Assembly: GCA_013396915.1 (NCBI GenBank)
Contig: VWZL01001979.1
Location: forward strand, 929,825-993,824
DNA from: Stercorarius parasiticus
Taxonomy: Eukaryota; Chordata; Aves; Charadriiformes; Stercorariidae
Direction: 5' to 3'
Length of the DNA stretch: 64,000 nucleotides
Shown: positions 25,287 to 35,130 of the stretch, piece by piece
Position numbering within the stretch: position 1 is the first letter of the stretch
Layout: each line of letters opens with the position of its first letter
Notes under the pieces: model-generated
Told to the model about the DNA's origin: nothing
The model's input: the letters and a program-made list of their open reading frames with translations, nothing else
Database searches by the model: none
Made by a program: the position numbers and the translations under genes

Positions 25287-28200
25287 TAGAATAAAAGAAA
25301 AAATGCAAATGCCGTATTTGCCGGATGAAAGAAAATAAAATAAATTGTGAAATGTGACCTGTATCATTGTTCAGGTACTATATTAGGAATACAATTTCAA
25401 GCAATATATGCTTGAATAACAACTTGAAAATGTTAGGGTAACAACATAAGAGAACACTTGAACTTAAAAAGTGCGACCTTGATATCTAGGAGATTATTCT
25501 CTCTTTTCAAATCAAACCTCTGGATTGTATTCCAACTGTGAGGGGACTTGAGTGACTGCCATTAACGATTCAACCTTGAATTGTTCCCCATTGTTTTGGA
25601 AGGACGGATATATCTCTACCTCATTTTCTCTTTTTCATTTTTACCACTTGGAGCCATTACTCTGGCCACTGGTCTTGGGCTACATGCCAAGGATAGTGAA
25701 ATATTATAAAATGTCACAAAATTCAGGCATACTTAAAGCTCGAAAACCAAAAGATACAATTCATGCACTGATACAAATAGTTACAGTTTTTAATTTAGCT
25801 TTTAACCCAGAGGAGATAATATTTCACCTTAAGGATATTTACTTTATAAAGATATATTGGGTCACTGTAGACTGCAATATTAGACTCTAGGGCCTGTTCT
25901 ATAAAGTTATCTTCAAATCTGCTAGTAGAACACTAAAAACTAAAGTAATAAAAAAAAACTTTTATATGTACTTTCTCATGTAACCAGTTGTACAAAATAC
26001 ATTATTTTAAAATTTTCCTGACATATGACTTCTGTCTATACTTTAATCTTTGCTATAAAAAAAGCACTTGTAAAAACTATGGTCTGTAATTTTGAAAGTT
26101 CAGATTCGTAAGATATTCTCTCATGTTGTAGTTTTAATATTCCTGTGATTAGTCTTAGTATTTTTAAATGCAGTAGGCATGATACAAGGTATACATCTCT
26201 TTTAACTTTACTTCAATCCCTCTTCCAATATTTCATAATTCTTCTGCTTTCATAGCAGATTCTGTAAATGAAGAGTGTCTTTGTATGTCCACATTGGTCC
26301 CATTAACATTAATACTACATGCATCTACACAACAAGCAAAGAATATAATCTAAATATTTTATTTCTCTCTCTAGAATATATTTCTATAAATTCAGAGCAT
26401 ACAAATATCTGTTTGATGACCCATTCATCTGAACTCACATTATAGCATGGATTTGAGACATCCATATAACTAAGTGTCAGGAGACTAAAAATATTTTCCA
26501 AAGTCTCTGCTAGGTAGTGGAAGCTACTTCCTTTCTCTTCTTTTGCCTGCTTGTTCTCATATATGCTTATACGGCTCCTGAAAAAGGGAGTCCTGATTTC
26601 AGTTGTATTTAGAAATTCTATCAAAAAAATACCCAAATTATTATATTTTTTGTGCTTATTAATATTTAGTAGTGAAAATGAATACGTAAGTGGAGAATAC
26701 TTGGAAAGATGTCGTGGTTTTAGTGACAGATGAAGCAAAAATGGCTATGACAGAAAAATCTAAATATGCAAGCTCAGTCATGTTATGATTCTTGTGCACA
26801 ATTTCTAGACACAATTCTTCATCATCCTCATATCTGGTTTAGATCACTGTGAAAGGACTGAATGACTGGTTTGTTATGATTGCTATATCTCTCAATTTTT
26901 TTAGAAACATCAGCTGAGTAGATACTACTTTATGGCAGCAAATATCCTTCACATTTTCCCTGCAAGTATATCTGGAATAGTAAGTAACAACTCACAGGGA
27001 CATTCCCCTATAAATACTGGTGAACCTCAAGACCTCAAAACCTCAGGAAGTCCTTCCATGCGTTTTACCACAGAGACAATTTTGGCTTGGAAAAAGAACT
27101 GGATCTTTTGAAAATGTTCCCTCAGAACTGTTTTTAGAGGGAAATCTGAGCTTTTGATTAAACATTTCATAAAAGAAGAAAGAACTATCATTTCAGGAAC
27201 AACAGAAATGAAACCCAAGAATGAAATATTTTTGGCTGCAATCTTTAAACATCTCAGTTTGTTAGTATTGCTGTCATACCTCAGGAGAATTATAAATTCA
27301 GTGCCTCAGATTATAATTCTCCTCCATGGATGAGGTTCTCCAGCCTAGCTATTGTCCTATTACAAACTGGATTTAAGAGAGGGAAGTTTCATTTTTGAGA
27401 AAAAAGTTGCTTTTTTCTAGTAGAGAAATTTATTGCAGCTTTCCTCCACACAGTTTGCAATTCTTTCCCACCACGAAAAGCCTGTTTGAAACCTATTTGT
27501 GTACGCATTTTTTTAATGAAGTGTTTTGAGAGCTGCTATTTAATATGATTGGATTCACTGCCCATATTAGTCAAATGAAACCACCCTTTTATAGAGCTAA
27601 GAAAGGTGCAATATGTTCAGCTGAAAAAAAAAGGTGTTAAGTGTGAATTTATCATTAGCTGTCATCCTCTTTTTTTTTCCTCATTTCAAGAAGCATTATT
27701 ATCTGAAAGAAAACAATCTAACTACTTAGAGGGTTCAATAATTGACTCCTTTAACATGTCCAGTAACAAACATAGATCAAGATGGAGCTAGTAAACTGTG
27801 CATTTGCTTAACAAGAAGGATGGTTTCTCCATCCCTCGTTCTCTTTTACCATATAGGTATTTAGTCTAGTGTGAGACAAAATATCACCAACTGATATAGC
27901 TAGGAATTTAGGGTTTGTTATTCTGATCCAACCTCCCAAAATTCAGACCATATTTGATCCTCTTCCACTTTTGCTGTGAGAGGAAGGAACACATTAAAAC
28001 AATCTTTGAAGACACCAGTCAAGGTAAAAACACCCCTAAACCAGAAACCCTTTCCGAGTTCCATGTACATGCCTGCCTTTACCTTAAAGGATAAGATGAT
28101 AGTAGGCACAAGGGAGTTTTAGCACAAACACATGGAGTTTTGTAAACAAGCTCTTACCCTGGCCAGGACCTGGACATCTCTCTTTCAGTTTGACAACCCC

Positions 28201-28570
28201 TTCCATTTTCAGGTAGGGAAAGGTTTGTTGAAATTATTCAGCTTGCAAATGACCTGAAAAAATGCAAAGGCAAGAAATTATTTCTAATAATAAAAAGGCA
28301 AATATAGTCCTTAGGAATCTCACCTGCCACAATCAATTGTTTAAAATCACTTTAACCTTCAATAGATTTACTTTTCCAAGCACATTTTAAAATCATAACC
28401 CTGCAATGCAGAATGTATAGTAGATGTGATTAACATATGCCTTGGGTGTGCTGCAGGCATTTGTTCAAACACCCACAGTCTGTTATCAGTCAATGCAACT
28501 CCACTGCTGTCACGTTTTGTTGCTTGTTTGTTTGACCGTGTTCTTTGTCTGTCCCTTTCTATAAATGCAC

Positions 28571-28587
28571 ATATATATATATATATA
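28571..28587. repeat. (AT)n microsatellite
   Basis: An uninterrupted alternating AT tract of about 17 bases, preceded by GCAC and followed by AATC. Confidence 0.9.
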
Positions 28588-29575
28588 ATCAGAGAAAGTA
28601 AAATGCCATTGGCTAAATTTTCATATACATCCTCTTTTAGAAAAGATTTCTCTCGCTTGATAATTACTAATTTTATCGCTCAGTCTCTATGCAAATATAG
28701 AATCCAATTAGTCTTTCTGTTTCAAGCAATACTTGCATATTTAGTCCTGACTGTGATCACCAGAACAAGCAGGTTACTTTAATATGCCAAGTCAGGATGA
28801 GAAGCCACTCATAGGCTATTTTGCCTCTTTTTACTCATTCCAGCATAGTTAGGAAGTGGAAGGTCAGAGAGACTGAAATCGGAGCTATCATTCACTGTCC
28901 AAAGTGTAGACTAGACTGAATGCTTATTTACTGAAGACATAAATTAGATGTTTTTAGATGGACAAAAGAAAAGATTATAAAAATCTGGTATTTATGTATC
29001 AGAGGAAGACTCGTGCAGATTTGAAAAGAGATTGTATTCATTTTGGTGTCCAGAAACCACTATGGTCCTACATTACCTGGAAATTCAGTTAATCTGACCA
29101 TAATTTTACAGTGCTTTATAATTTGACTTCCCCTCTCCTTTGCTTCTTTGCTATTGTCACCTTCACTTTTACTATGGTAGCTTTAGAAAGATAGATTTGG
29201 CGGGAGGGGGAGGGTTAGGAGGACGAGGGTTCTTTATGTAAGTATTGAAAACCCTAAGACACATTGCTTTATTTGTTTCTGTGTATACAAAACACAGAGG
29301 ATAATGACTCTGGTACATTTACTGGGTTCCTTACAGCACCATGAATTATAAAGCCAAAATCAGCCCAATGAGAGCTTCTTTGGAGATGGTGAAAATAGGT
29401 TCTGATCTGAACTTGATCAAACCCTACAGAAATACAGACTGGACTATTTTATAACTGTCTGTAATTCATTTTACCACATTAATTGAGACAGAGATAAATT
29501 TGTACCTTATTTTTCCAACAAGCAGCAATTGGGTACTCTGTGGTTTCTCATAGGCTGCCTCTGAATGCAATTCAG

Positions 29576-29598
29576 CCTGTGCAGATGGCCTGCACAGG
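29576..29598. other. Perfect 9-bp hairpin
   Basis: CCTGTGCAG (29576-29584), loop ATGGC, CTGCACAGG (29590-29598). It is adjacent to TGACGCATCA and an AATTAG-containing, low-repeat segment. It could be a structured RNA stem or simply a chance inverted repeat inside a conserved non-coding block. No RNA family was recognised. Confidence 0.6.
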
Positions 29599-30151
29599 GA
29601 TGACGCATCACTTAAGTCTCAATTAGCTCCTCACTGCAGAATTTAAATGGGATTACATGATACATAAAACCTTGCTGGCACTGTCTGAAAAAAGGTGATT
29701 TACAACCTCTGAAATTAAAGGCTAACATCTAATGAACCAGTGGTTTAAGTACTCTATCATCTTTTTTCCAAAATTTAACGATACCGGCATATAGTCTTTT
29801 CTTTGGAATTTTTATTGAAAAATATTTTGGCACATTCAGGAACTCTAGTTGTCAAAGTCTGGCAAATGACCAGAAGTATCTCACCCTTACTGACATGTTT
29901 CTCATCTGTGTTTTCTGAGAAGCATGCATTTGCTCTGCAGTTGTAGGCTGCAACACATTAGCTTCCTTGCTTTTTCTTCTGCTACAATATTTTTAACTCA
30001 CAAACAGCAAAACTGAAGTCATCAGGTTTTGCTCAATCCAGATTAAAGATCAATAATGTTTATTTCATGTTCTAGTAGGGACATACACCCCACACCTCTG
30101 CTTCCTTTGCATGCGTTAGTGTCAGAGATTGTAGGGGGGTTTTTTGTGTCT

Positions 30152-30215
30152 GTATGGTTGGACTCGATGATCTCAAAGGTCCTTTCCAACCATGAAGATT
30201 CTATGATTCTATGAT
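30152..30215 (+). mobile_element. CR1 LINE, 3'-terminal fragment
   Basis: 'ggttggactcgatgatctca' followed by 'aaggtcctttccaacc' and then the ATTCTATGATTCTATGAT terminus is the standard CR1 3' end, here on the plus strand. Only about 64 bp remain, so the copy is severely 5'-truncated. It is the only recognised CR1 copy in the window on the plus strand. Confidence 0.92.
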
Positions 30216-33200
30216 CTCCAGCCATCAAGGCAGCTGATAGTCTTACGGTCCTTCTAGACTGACTGCAGTACTTAGACAAATAATGGTTGCATCAGAAGGC
30301 AAAGATGGACTCGCAGAAATGGGTTTTTTTGCATGTTACATTTATAACACAGCAAGAGATTTCGACAAAGGCACCAATGAAAAAAGAATATATTTCTATT
30401 ATTATTTCTATTCATTGGAAGCTGAACAATTCATTGATTTTTAAATTACCCTCCATTCTTACAAGATGCTTTACAGCTGTATGTTATTGACTGTCTTTTT
30501 CCTCATATAAATAACTTGCCCCTGTACTGACGCCTACTGAAACAGTGATGTTTACCCTTAAGCTTGAAAGTGCAAAATCTCTTCGCATGCTCTCGTGTGG
30601 TAGAATTGTTTTCTGAAGGAATTAAACTGCTATTAGAATATATAAATTTATTTAAATCTATCTGACAAAACCTCTGTCTCTGCTTCCTTTGAGCCTCTGA
30701 TGTTCTGCTAGTTTTCTTGCTGGTTCATTTTTTGGATGCAAAAATCTCTAGTAGTAATGTATTTTGAAGAAAGATCCTAAAACTATAAGAGTTTGTAAAA
30801 TGTTATGTGCTAGAGTAATACCTAACGGAGGTTATCCCAGTTGGTAAAGATCTTGGAAGCAGAAGGTTCATTAGACTCTAAATAGTAAACTAGTCTTAAT
30901 TCTTAGTTTATTGGAGAATCTTCCTTTTGGTATGTGAGGAAGAGTGTCACAAAACTTTGATAAAAGAAAAAAATATAAACTTCACCTTCTGCAACTGCTT
31001 TTCATTTCAATAGAGTCAAAACGGACAGTGAAAAGACATAATTTTGATAGAGGATTTAGAGGATCATCATGAAAGGCCAGCTACACAAAATGTGATGCAT
31101 CAAAAATAAAAGGCTAAAGCCATCCATAGAAGTGTGAACAGAAGATTTTTTAAGCAGGAACAAAAAGGTGACACTACGTGTGTACTCAGCATTAATAAGA
31201 TCCCTGTTGGAACAGCACAGTCAGTTTTTCACTTTAAAACTTACTTGAGTTTGGGGATGATTTGCAAAAATAGTACAAAAACTGAGACACTGTTCTGGTT
31301 TGAGATAAAATAGAACCAATGTTCTTTTCAGTAATTTTACACAAAAGTTTAGATTTAGCCCATGCATGTTGGGCTGTGTTGGATACAGACATTTACACTG
31401 AGCTGTCTGTAGTGTAGATATTTACAAGTGGCCCGAATGATTAAGCTTCCTTTATATCTTAGGCTTGACTGAATTACCTAGGTGTCTGGTGCATGTGAGA
31501 TGTTTGTCCTCTAGGTATCACTCTATGTGGTCATGTCTCTCCTGCATGTCCTGTGTCACATTTACCAGTCCAGCATGGATATCTCAGATACTCTAGGATG
31601 TCTAAAATGGTACAAAGTACTTATAATTGTGCAACTGGACTGTAACTTTTATCAATATAATTGATGGCATGCAGAAAGACATTTAGCTCATTCTAAAGCA
31701 GACACATCTGCCTGAAGACTTTGCTAGGAGCCTTTGACTGTATTGATTACATCTCCATGGACTGTAATGAAAGCTTAGACATCTTCCTAGTTTACATGTA
31801 GATACCTATGTCACAGATAGCTGAATGCAAATGTCTGAGTCTAGAGCTGGATTTCACCCACAGTCTGCTTGGACATTTAGAGAAGATGAAAGAAGCATAA
31901 CCAACCTAAAAATATGCAAAGAGGAGAATGCATCTGAGAGAGGACTTTTCAGCGTAGAACAAATGAGTAAGATACAAAGTATGCAAAATGAATCTAGAGA
32001 AAATTTAAACTTGAAATCTGACGAATTTAAACTTGAAATCTGAGCAAAAACAATGAAGCATTCAACAGTCAAGCCTTTGTGGTCCTGTCAAGTACTGGAA
32101 AGAACCTGGATTAAGATTCACTTGCTATTTTTTTGCTGTTCTCAATGCTTTTGTAAAAAATATGCAACCGACTACTAGCAAAAACAGAGAATAATAAATT
32201 AATTACTACCTAAAGGCCAGCATTAAGCAAAATGACAGAGTGGATTATCATAACAGGTTTTTTGGCCATAAAATCTAATGCTACATTTGTATAAGTTAGT
32301 AAAAAGGGGCATGAGATTGAGCTCCTGCCCATGACTATCCATTTCTTTTGTGAACGCAACCCCTGGCGTGGCTTTGCCTCAGGTCAAATAACACTCTCCC
32401 AGACAATGTTGAGACACAACTGAAGAAATAACATATGTGAACCCTCTGTTTCAAAGGCACGTTTGCATGTAATAAACATAGGAAGTGTAAATTCCCTTTT
32501 TTCCCTGCAGTAGTTAAATAATGATAGGGCTGTTACTTTGTTGTATTTTACTTTATGTAACTTCCTCACTAATTTATATTTTCCACAAAACTATTGAACT
32601 TCTTCCTTCCAAAATGCAAGCTATCTTCCAGCACAACCTGGAGTGCATCTTGTAGCTGAGATGTAGCAGAAGAATTAATAGTATGCTACCATTAGCAAGT
32701 CAGGATGAAACACAGTTATGCACTAGCCATAACAAAACAAGTATTGCTGACCCATAACCTGAGGTTATGATAGATGTAAGAAGGCTAAGCCTAAGCAATG
32801 AAATGTAATGAATTTCTTAATTTCTAATATTTCCAGTTTTTCTATGAAAAACACAGAAAGTGGTATATTTCTATTAATTTTTAATATAATATGCTTTGAG
32901 CCTAACAGCATATTTGATTTGAGAACTGTTCACTTGGTGGATCTGTTATATTATAAAGAGATGTATTTTAACATGCTTTTTAAAATACTTGTGTTGCGGT
33001 TTCTCTGTAAAATATAAGTATTTCACGCTTTAACAAATGGGTTTCATTACACAGTGTGTATAACTTCTTTATGTGTATCTGCTTCATAATGTGATTTATG
33101 ATCTTAATGGCATCTATTTTCATACTCTTCCTTTCATAAAAATTAGATCAAGTACTATCTGTTTTTCTGTATCTGTTTTTTCTCATAAGCAATAATAATT

Positions 33201-33411
33201 GGAAGATGTCATGCAGCTCTGGTAAAGCTCAGCCTGTGCTGCTCTCACTCATTGCTGTATTTGGATCTCAGCATTTTACATCTCTGTATTCCTATGCTTC
33301 CCAAGTTTTGAACAGACAGAAGCACTGCTCCTTCCTGTCACCTTTCTACCTACTAACTCTTCTCTTTATGAGACGATGAGCTCTCTCTGCTCTTGCCCCT
33401 AGACTAACACC
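30216..33411. other. Non-coding stretch, no gene recognised
   Basis: Frames do not exceed 72 codons and are uninformative. A 22-bp near-duplication lies at 32002-32043. The region 33200-33411 becomes less AT-rich as the LTR cluster begins. Confidence 0.6.
32002..32043. repeat. 22-bp tandem duplication
   Basis: AATTTAAACTTGAAATCTGA occurs at 32002-32021 and again from 32024, separated by CG. It is a small local duplication. Confidence 0.85.
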
Positions 33412-34022
33412 TGTGTGGCAGCAGGCCATGAGGTCATCGCTCAGCAGTGGTTGGAAACACCCCACTGTCCCAAAACTGCAGATAGTGAGGAGAATACACA
33501 GCACCACTGCCCAGACATAATTAAGGAAGGATGGAAGCTGCAAGGAGCAGGAGATATGGAGCTGCAAGGAGATCTGTGGGAACATATGAAAGGAAACACA
33601 AAAGAAAAGAAGTGAGAAGTGTGACAGAAAGAGACTTCACTGCAAAGAAGTGAGAAGACAAAAGAAAGAGACATGTGAGAGGAGACACGGGCAGACACAT
33701 AAAAGAGGACATCAGAGGAGAACTGTGAAGAGACGCAGTTTTGGAGAAAATGGAGGAGGAAGCAGAGGAGACAGTGGAAAAGGACACTGGCAGGGGCACA
33801 GCTGGAGACACACTCTTGGAAGAAGCAGCTCCATGCCATGAGAACAAATGCTTCTGAGAGGATTGCAGTCATGGCTGACCTATGCTGCAACAGGGACACC
33901 TCTGATGGACTGCAGCCATGGATGAACCATGCCAGAGCCAGGACAGCCCTGAGGGGACTGCAGACCATAGAGGGAACTCATGCCAGTACAGAGGAACAGT
34001 AGAAAGCAAAGAGCAGTGGGGG
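33412..34022 (+). mobile_element. Older ERVL-like LTR, left part (interrupted)
   Basis: This purine-rich segment includes degenerate units of the form 'ggactgcagccatgg...accatgccagag', at about 33860, 33908 and 33955. They resemble the U3 repeats of the adjacent LTR at 34340-34655. The segment ends abruptly where that LTR begins (34023). Its apparent continuation lies beyond it at 35024-35130, so I read it as an older LTR split by the insertion. The left end is uncertain: TGTGTGGCAGCAGG at 33412 is a candidate terminus. Most ancestral CpGs appear as TG/CA, implying age. The 175-codon minus-strand frame at 33441-33968 is a by-product of purine-rich composition. Confidence 0.5.
33606..33681. 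repeat. 38-bp purine-rich tandem duplication
   Basis: AAAGAAGTGAGAAG at 33606 recurs at 33644. Both copies continue to an AGAAAGAGAC block, giving a 38-bp period with moderate divergence. It lies inside the older LTR-like segment. Confidence 0.75.
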
Positions 34023-34339
34023 TGTATTGGGTTTGAGTGGCAAGGTTTTGGTAGTGGGGGAAATTACAGTGGGGACTTCTGTGAGAAGCTGCCAGAAGCT
34101 TCCACTATGTCTGATAGAACCAATGCCAGCTGGCTCAAAGATGGACCTTATGCTGGCCAAGGCTGAGCCCATCAGCAATGGTGGTAGCACCTCTGTGATA
34201 ACATACTTAGGATGAGGAAAAAAAAACCTGCGGTGCAAACAACAGCAGTGGAGACGGGAGTGAAAATAAGTGAAAGAAACAACTCTGCAGACATTAAGGT
34301 CAGTGAAGAAGAAGGAGGAGGAGGAGCCGGAGATTCCTC

Positions 34340-34655
34340 TGTAGCCCATGGAGGTTAACGGCCGAGCAGATATCCACCTGCATCCCATGAAGGACCCCAC
34401 ACAGGAGCAGGTGAATGTGCCCAAAGCAGGCTGTGACCCCCTTGGAATCCCACACTGGAGCAGGCTCCTGGCAGGAATTGTGACCCTGTGGGGGACCCAT
34501 GCTAGAGGACACTGTTCCTGAAGGACTGCGCCCCATGGAAAGGACCCACTCTGGAGCAGTTCATGAAGAACTGCAGCCTGTGGGATGGACTCACGTTGGG
34601 AGAATTTTGTGGAGGACTGTCTCCCATGGGAGACACCTCACACTGGAGCAGGGGA
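34340..34655 (+). repeat. Degenerate U3 minisatellite of the LTR
   Basis: About seven diverged copies of a core 'CCCATGG(a)GGACCCAC..TGGAGCAG', starting near 34346, 34384, 34436, 34484, 34530, 34580 and 34621. Spacing varies from roughly 38 to 52 bp. Two spacers contain a GAAGGACTG/GAAGAACTG block. Variable-number U3 repeats are known in this kind of LTR. A role as enhancer units is inference. Confidence 0.8.
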
Positions 34656-34668
34656 AGAGTGTGAGGAG

Positions 34669-34690
34669 TCCTTCCTCTGAGGAGGAAGGA
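34669..34690 (+). other. 9-bp hairpin in the LTR
   Basis: TCCTTCCTC (34669-34677), loop TGAG, GAGGAAGGA (34682-34690). The arms are perfectly complementary. The hairpin is in the part of the LTR just downstream of the U3 repeats. Confidence 0.75.
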
Positions 34691-34840
34691 GTGGCAGAGA
34701 CAATGTGTGATGAACTGACCACAACTCCCATTCCCCATCCTCCTGTGCCACTGGAGAGAGAGGATGTAGAGAAAATCAGGAGTGAAGCTGAGCCCAGGTT
34801 TTATTTTCTCATTACCCTACCCTGATTTGATTGGCAAGAA

Positions 34841-34846
34841 ATTAAA
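34841..34846 (+). promoter_or_regulatory. LTR poly(A) signal (ATTAAA)
   Basis: ATTAAA is followed at once by 'ttattttgcccaagttgag', the R/U5 transition seen in the related LTR at 48.46 kb. It is the expected cleavage/polyadenylation signal of the element. Confidence 0.6.
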
Positions 34847-35023
34847 TTATTTTGCCCAAGTTGAGTCCGTTTTCTTGTGGTGGTAATTGCTGAGCAATCT
34901 CCCTGTCCTTATCTCAACCCATAAGCGTTTTGTTGTATTTTCTCTCCCCTGTCCAGCTGAGGAGGGGAATGATAGAGCAGCTCTGCTGGGCAGCTGGTGT
35001 CCAGCCAGGGTCAACCCGCCACA

Positions 35024-35130
35024 GGAGGAAAATAAGTAACAAGGAATGAACAGCAGAAGGATACCACTATGCACAGACTCCAACCTCCTGCATTGCCCAT
35101 CACCTCACCAAAGGGAGGGACCGAGCATAA
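35024..35130 (+). mobile_element. Older LTR, right remnant beyond the insertion
   Basis: After the inserted LTR, the sequence 'aaggaatgaacagcag' and then 'caacctcctgcattgcccat' is similar, with substitutions, to 34686-34745 of the inserted LTR ('aaggagtggcagag', 'caactcccattccccatcct'). It resumes where the interrupted U3 at 34022 would be expected to continue. This is visible only as weak similarity, and the right end is uncertain. Confidence 0.4.

Larger units (their letters stand above)
23041..30151. other. AT-rich gene desert, no gene recognised
   Basis: The longest frames are 137 codons (26325-26738 minus), 118 (28426-28782 plus) and 112 (25552-25890 plus). All are AT-driven open stretches without domain or exon signals, and the 137-codon frame overlaps a shorter opposite frame. 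Minor items: a T12 run at 23836-23847, a short AT repeat at 28571-28587, a G-rich run at 29199-29229 and a candidate conserved block with a perfect hairpin near 29576-29598 (findings). Confidence 0.6.
34023..35023 (+). mobile_element. ERVL-like LTR, about 1.0 kb, inserted in an older LTR
   Basis: The start TGTATTGGGTTTGAGTGGCA and end TCAACCCGCCACA match an avian LTR type I recognise: U3 with degenerate '...ggacccac..tggagcag' repeats, then a GAGGAGGAAGGAG hairpin, 'ccccatcctcctg', ATTAAA, 'cccaagttgagtc' and a U5 with 'ctgaggaggggaa'. Flanking pentamers GGGGG (34018-34022) and GGAGG (35024-35028) may be a target-site duplication with one change. No gag-pol sequence is attached, so it is a solo LTR. 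CpG loss (CCCATGG where CCCGTGG is usual) indicates an old copy. The many short frames on both strands across it are not genes. Confidence 0.85.

Noticed and set aside
25552..25890. 112-codon plus-strand frame
   Set aside because: Not recognised, low-complexity hydrophobic content, and no conserved motif.
26325..26738. 137-codon minus-strand frame
   Set aside because: No recognisable domain, AT-rich codons, and no flanking coding or promoter signals. Such lengths arise by chance over 64 kb in six frames.
28426..28782. 118-codon plus-strand frame
   Set aside because: It includes the (AT)n microsatellite as an Ile-Tyr run and resembles no known protein.
33441..33968. 175-codon minus-strand frame rich in Ser, Phe, Leu and Cys
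   Set aside because: It is the complement of a purine-rich repeated LTR segment. The hydrophobic look comes from CT-rich codons, and no family is recognised.
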